Below, piece after piece: positions 61,082 to 64,000 of a DNA stretch of 64,000 nt (the first letter of the stretch is position 1; each line of letters opens with the position of its first letter). This DNA is from Dietzia sp. JS16-p6b (lineage in GTDB: Bacteria; Actinomycetota; Actinomycetes; Mycobacteriales; Mycobacteriaceae). The stretch lies in NCBI RefSeq assembly GCF_003052165.1, contig NZ_CP024869.1:3568001-3632000 (forward strand). The letters run 5' to 3'. The notes beneath the pieces are model-generated. The model was not told the DNA's origin. It ran no database searches and worked only from the letters and a program-made list of their open reading frames with translations. Position numbers and translations under genes: made by a program.

Positions 61082-62285
61082 CGCGCAGTCCTTCCATCAT
61101 CGTCGCCCAGTACGCGGCGATCTCTCTGCCGGTCGGGATGAGCACCGGGTCGACCGCCATGTCCGGGCCGATCCTGGTGCCGGGTTCGGTCGCACCCGCC
61201 AGCCCCTCGTCGTTCGGCCGGGGAGCCGCCCGCGATCCCCGTTGCTCCAGGTCCTCGCCCGGCGGGCAGTACAACCGCAGGTCCGGTTCACGCGGGGAGT
61301 GGTCGACGATGTCCCGGGGTTCGTACGGGTAGACGCACACCGGCCCCTGGGTGGCGACCAGCTGGAAGTCCGCGCGCCCGTCACGCACGGTCCCCGCCAG
61401 GGCCCGCAGTCCCCGCTCGCCCTGCGTGAGGCCGGCCTCCCAGGCGGGTCCCCGATCGCGGAACACGGGTGTGACGACGAGGGTGTTGGCGAGCAGGCCG
61501 GCCGCGTCCTCCCGGTTGGCGTCGAGGAGCACCTGGGCCCGGAGCATCGACTCGGGTGAGCGGTCGAGCAGGTACACGAGCGTGTCCTCCCGGCGGGACA
61601 GCTGCCCGGCGATGTCGCGGGCCACCGAGGCCGAGCCGCTGAGGGGATCCGGGCGCGCCGCCAGCGCGCGTACGGTCACCAGCCCGTCACCGACGAGCCC
61701 CCGTAACGTGGGAGCCTGCTCCGACACCACCTCCGCGAGCAGTGCCGTGTCCTCGAGGATCGCGCCCAGCCGCGGGCCGTTGCCCTCGAGCGCGGTGGCC
61801 ACGCTGTCCCCGAACGAGGCCAGTGACTCCGGGTCCAGCGCCCGCAGCGAGGTGTCGATGTCGGCGATGAGGTGCTCGATCGACGCGGGTTGCTCGTCCT
61901 CGGGGACCAGCAACTCATCACCGTCCCCCAGGTAGGGACCGGTGTCACTCGTGGGCCGCACGTCGAGCCGGTTGTCTCCCAGGGCCGTGCTGGTCACCAC
62001 CCGGGCGTGGGCGCTGACGGGGATCAGGGTCCCGTCGATGATCCTCAGTCGGAGCCGGACCCCGCCGGCCCCGTCGAGAACGGCGTCCTGGACCTCGCCC
62101 ACGTCCACGCCGCGGTAGGTCACGCGCACCCCGGGCCCGACGCCCCGCGCGTCCTCGACGTGCGCCACCACCCGGAAACCGCTCGCCACATCGGCGTCCT
62201 CCCCGATGTACCTGATGCCGTACCCGATGGCCACCACCGAGATGACCGCGAACAGCAGCGCCTGCGTGACGACGTGGCGGTTCAC
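61071..62285 (-). CDS. MCE-family protein (last mce gene of the operon, MceF-like position)
   Basis: The 404-residue protein has an N-terminal anchor (QALLFAVISVVAIGYGIRYI) and an MCE domain (VEDARGVGPGVRVTYRGVDV, HARVVTSTALGDNRLDV), then a long helical part (SLRALDPESLASFGDSV, LGAILEDTALLAEVVSEQA) and a C-terminal region with Cys pairs (GPVCVYPYEP, LRLYCPPG). Mce proteins form a needle-like hexamer that carries lipids across the envelope with a YrbE/MceG transporter. It overlaps its neighbours on both sides by a few bases. Confidence 0.88.
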   Translation of the reverse strand: MNRHVVTQALLFAVISVVAIGYGIRYIGEDADVASGFRVVAHVEDARGVGPGVRVTYRGVDVGEVQDAVLDGAGGVRLRLRIIDGTLIPVSAHARVVTSTALGDNRLDVRPTSDTGPYLGDGDELLVPEDEQPASIEHLIADIDTSLRALDPESLASFGDSVATALEGNGPRLGAILEDTALLAEVVSEQAPTLRGLVGDGLVTVRALAARPDPLSGSASVARDIAGQLSRREDTLVYLLDRSPESMLRAQVLLDANREDAAGLLANTLVVTPVFRDRGPAWEAGLTQGERGLRALAGTVRDGRADFQLVATQGPVCVYPYEPRDIVDHSPREPDLRLYCPPGEDLEQRGSRAAPRPNDEGLAGATEPGTRIGPDMAVDPVLIPTGREIAAYWATMMEGLRDGG

Positions 62286-63391
62286 GGCGCACCCCCCACG
62301 GGCGGCTGGGCGTCGGGCGGGCCGGTGGCACCGGGTGGCAGGGGTCGACCCGCGCGCACCTCCCCGCCGGTGCCCAGGGCGTCCAGCGAACCGGGAAGGT
62401 CGAGCGCGCCGTCGAACATCATGTGGTCACCGCGGACCGCGACGTCGAAGTTCGTGACGAAGCGCTGCAGGGCGTCCAGCGTGGGGGCCACCTCGTCCCC
62501 GAAGCCCTCCAGGTCCTCGAGCAGGACGGTCAGTGTGCGCAGCGACGGCGTCAGGCGCCCGTCCGTGGCCGAGGTGAACTGCTCGACCTGCACCGTCAGG
62601 GCGGTGGTGGTGTCCATGAGTGCGGTGATCGTCTCCCGACTCGCCGCCACCTCCGAGACGAGGTCGGCGGACACCCGCATGCCGCGGTCGATGAGCTCCC
62701 GGCGACCGGCGAGCGAGGCGTTGACCCGGTCCAGGGCGAGGACCGTCCGGTCGATCTCGTCGCGGTTCGCCTCGTACAACTCCAGGGCGCGATCACCACG
62801 TTCCCGGATGCGCCCGATCTCCTCACCTCGCCCGTCCAGGGCCACGGTGAGCTCCTCCATCACCGAGGCGAGCTGAGCGATCCCACTCCCGTTGAGCAGC
62901 AGCCCCAGCGAGGCGAGGCTGGACTCGAGATCCGGCCCGACGCCGGTGTGCGCCCGCGGAACCACCCCCGTGTCCTCGAGCAGTGCACCGGTCGAGGGCG
63001 CCTCCGGCGGGGTGAGCGCGATGAACGGGCTGCCGAGGGCGGTGGGCAGGCGGATCTCGGCGAAGACGCCGGCGGGTACGCCGGAGTCGCCCTCGAGGCG
63101 GACGCCGATCACGGCCTCGGTTCCATCGGTACCGACGCTGCGGACCCGGCCGACGAGGCGTCCGCCGAAGCGGACCTCCGCTCCGGGGGCGAGCCGGTCG
63201 GCGCGCTCGAACCGCATCTCCACGTCCGCCGAGCCCTCCCCGGTCTCCATTCCCAGGGGAACAGACTGGAGTGCGAGTTGCGGGGTGTTCACGGCCACCA
63301 TCGCCGTACCCCCCAGCAGCGCCACCCCGAGAAGGGTCACGAGTCCGCGCACCGGGTGCGGACGGGTTCCGGTCTCACGCATGGCCCTCAT
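62282..63391 (-). CDS. MCE-family protein (MceE-like position)
   Basis: The 369-residue protein has a membrane anchor (GLVTLLGVALLGGTAMVAV), an MCE domain (RFERADRLAPGAEVRFGGRL, IRLPTALGSPFIALTP) and a coiled-coil-like helical part (IGRIRERGDRALELYEANRD, VNASLAGRRELIDRGMR). The start overlaps the previous stop as ATGA. MceE homologues are often lipoproteins; no lipobox is seen here. It is one subunit of the same lipid-import needle. Confidence 0.85.
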   Translation of the reverse strand: MRAMRETGTRPHPVRGLVTLLGVALLGGTAMVAVNTPQLALQSVPLGMETGEGSADVEMRFERADRLAPGAEVRFGGRLVGRVRSVGTDGTEAVIGVRLEGDSGVPAGVFAEIRLPTALGSPFIALTPPEAPSTGALLEDTGVVPRAHTGVGPDLESSLASLGLLLNGSGIAQLASVMEELTVALDGRGEEIGRIRERGDRALELYEANRDEIDRTVLALDRVNASLAGRRELIDRGMRVSADLVSEVAASRETITALMDTTTALTVQVEQFTSATDGRLTPSLRTLTVLLEDLEGFGDEVAPTLDALQRFVTNFDVAVRGDHMMFDGALDLPGSLDALGTGGEVRAGRPLPPGATGPPDAQPPVGGAP

Positions 63392-64000
63392 CCACCCCCC
63401 GCGACCCGGTCGAACGCGCCGAGGAGGCCGATCGGGTCACGCTGCTCGACCGGGAACATGAGCGGATTGGTCAGTCCCGCGCCCGTGCACAGCGGGAGCG
63501 GCTCGCGCCGGCAGAGCTCGCGACCACGGGCGAAGTGGGTGATGTTGGACGAGACGTTGAGGCGGATGCGCGCGCGGCCGTCGGGCCCGATACTTGCGGC
63601 GAGGTTCTCCATCATCACCGGGTACAGGTCCAGGAACTCGGCGAAGTCCGCGCGGTGGCGTGCGTACAGTGCCGTCACCTCGCGGGTCGCGGTGGTCGTC
63701 GCGGTGATGTCGTCCCCGCGCTCGGCGACGATCGCGTCGAGCTCGTCGAGGATCACCCGCAGGTCCTCCACCGGGGCGGCCACGTCGATCCTGTCGTCCC
63801 GGAGCTGCCGGCCCAGGTCGTCGAGTCCCAGCACGAGGTCGCGCATGGTCTGGTCGCGACCGCCCGCCGCGTCCATGAGCACCGCGAGCTCGGTGATGAT
63901 CGCGTCGACGTCCTCTGCCCGGTCCCCGCCGACCGCCGAGACCGTGGACAGGTTCCTGATGGCGCGGCTCAGCGTCTCCCCCCGGCCGTCGAGGGCCTCG
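63388..64000 (-). CDS. MCE-family protein, 3' part (runs off the right edge)
   Basis: The last 203 codons of an mce gene are open to the end of the window. The visible part is the helical region (RAIRNLSTVSAVGGDRAEDV, DDITATTTATREVTALYARH) and the C-terminal NVSSNITHFARGRELCRREP with LCTGAG, a Cys-containing end common in Mce proteins. The MCE domain itself lies outside. It is the upstream neighbour of the other two mce genes. Confidence 0.82.
   Translation of the reverse strand, partial: EALDGRGETLSRAIRNLSTVSAVGGDRAEDVDAIITELAVLMDAAGGRDQTMRDLVLGLDDLGRQLRDDRIDVAAPVEDLRVILDELDAIVAERGDDITATTTATREVTALYARHRADFAEFLDLYPVMMENLAASIGPDGRARIRLNVSSNITHFARGRELCRREPLPLCTGAGLTNPLMFPVEQRDPIGLLGAFDRVAGGG

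Noticed and set aside
1-64000. tRNA, rRNA or other stable RNA genes
   Set aside because: I saw no cloverleaf-like or rRNA-like stretch on either strand; a covariance search was not possible here.

Overview
The window is about 64 kb of high-GC actinobacterial chromosome. The right-hand half keeps the order seen in mycobacteria and relatives (ino1, padR, a DUF5318 gene, ponA, a GT87-type membrane protein, rpsF, ssb, rplI, dnaB) and ends in an mce operon, so the host belongs to the Mycobacteriales. A Dietzia-like genus fits, but the genus cannot be proven from this sequence alone.

Positions 1 to about 30,200 are an accessory region full of mobile DNA and anti-phage genes. It opens inside the nuclease gene of a Gabija-like system (gajA). 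That gene is cut by an ISL3-family element, then by an IS21-family element into whose last 8 bp a second identical ISL3 copy has jumped. The exact target duplications let the gene be stitched back in frame, running into an intact gajB helicase by a 4-bp overlap. Next come an IS3 remnant, a secreted cutinase-like esterase with a collagen-like tail, a patch of gene remnants, an IS5-family element that split an unknown gene after codon 10, a complete Tn7-like core (tnsA-tnsB-tnsC-tniQ, minus strand, overlapping genes), and a type I restriction operon (hsdM-hsdS-hsdR) whose hsdR is cut by a third identical ISL3 copy. One IS family has therefore broken two defence systems.

Positions 30,200 to 34,150 hold dnaB with a 143-residue mini-intein that has the Trp-Cys-Thr hallmarks of a class 3 intein, a DnaA-box cluster in the dnaB-rplI gap, rplI, ssb and rpsF (rpsR is absent here). 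From 34.1 to 43.4 kb lie a small LuxR-type regulator, a giant nSTAND/WD40 protein, small and large membrane proteins, PonA and a DUF5318 protein. From 43.6 to 49.4 kb lie padR-ino1, a lipoprotein, a methyltransferase-CDGSH pair beside an iron-type redox enzyme, and a frameshifted membrane-protein gene.

Positions 49.4 to 57.8 kb form a minus-strand run in which two paralogous fusions of a GCS2-type ligase and a circularly permuted ATP-grasp precede a prolyl oligopeptidase and an M20 amidohydrolase. This looks like a make-and-trim amide or peptide pathway of unknown product. The window closes with an enoyl-CoA hydratase divergent from a GntR regulator, an MpaB-type oxygenase, and the 3' end of an mce operon.

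The most unusual signals are: an in-frame amber codon in tnsB followed by 61 sense codons of acidic tail that overlap tnsC; the nested IS inactivation of Gabija and HsdR; the class 3 DnaB intein; the DnaA-box cluster; and the twin ligase/peptidase operon.
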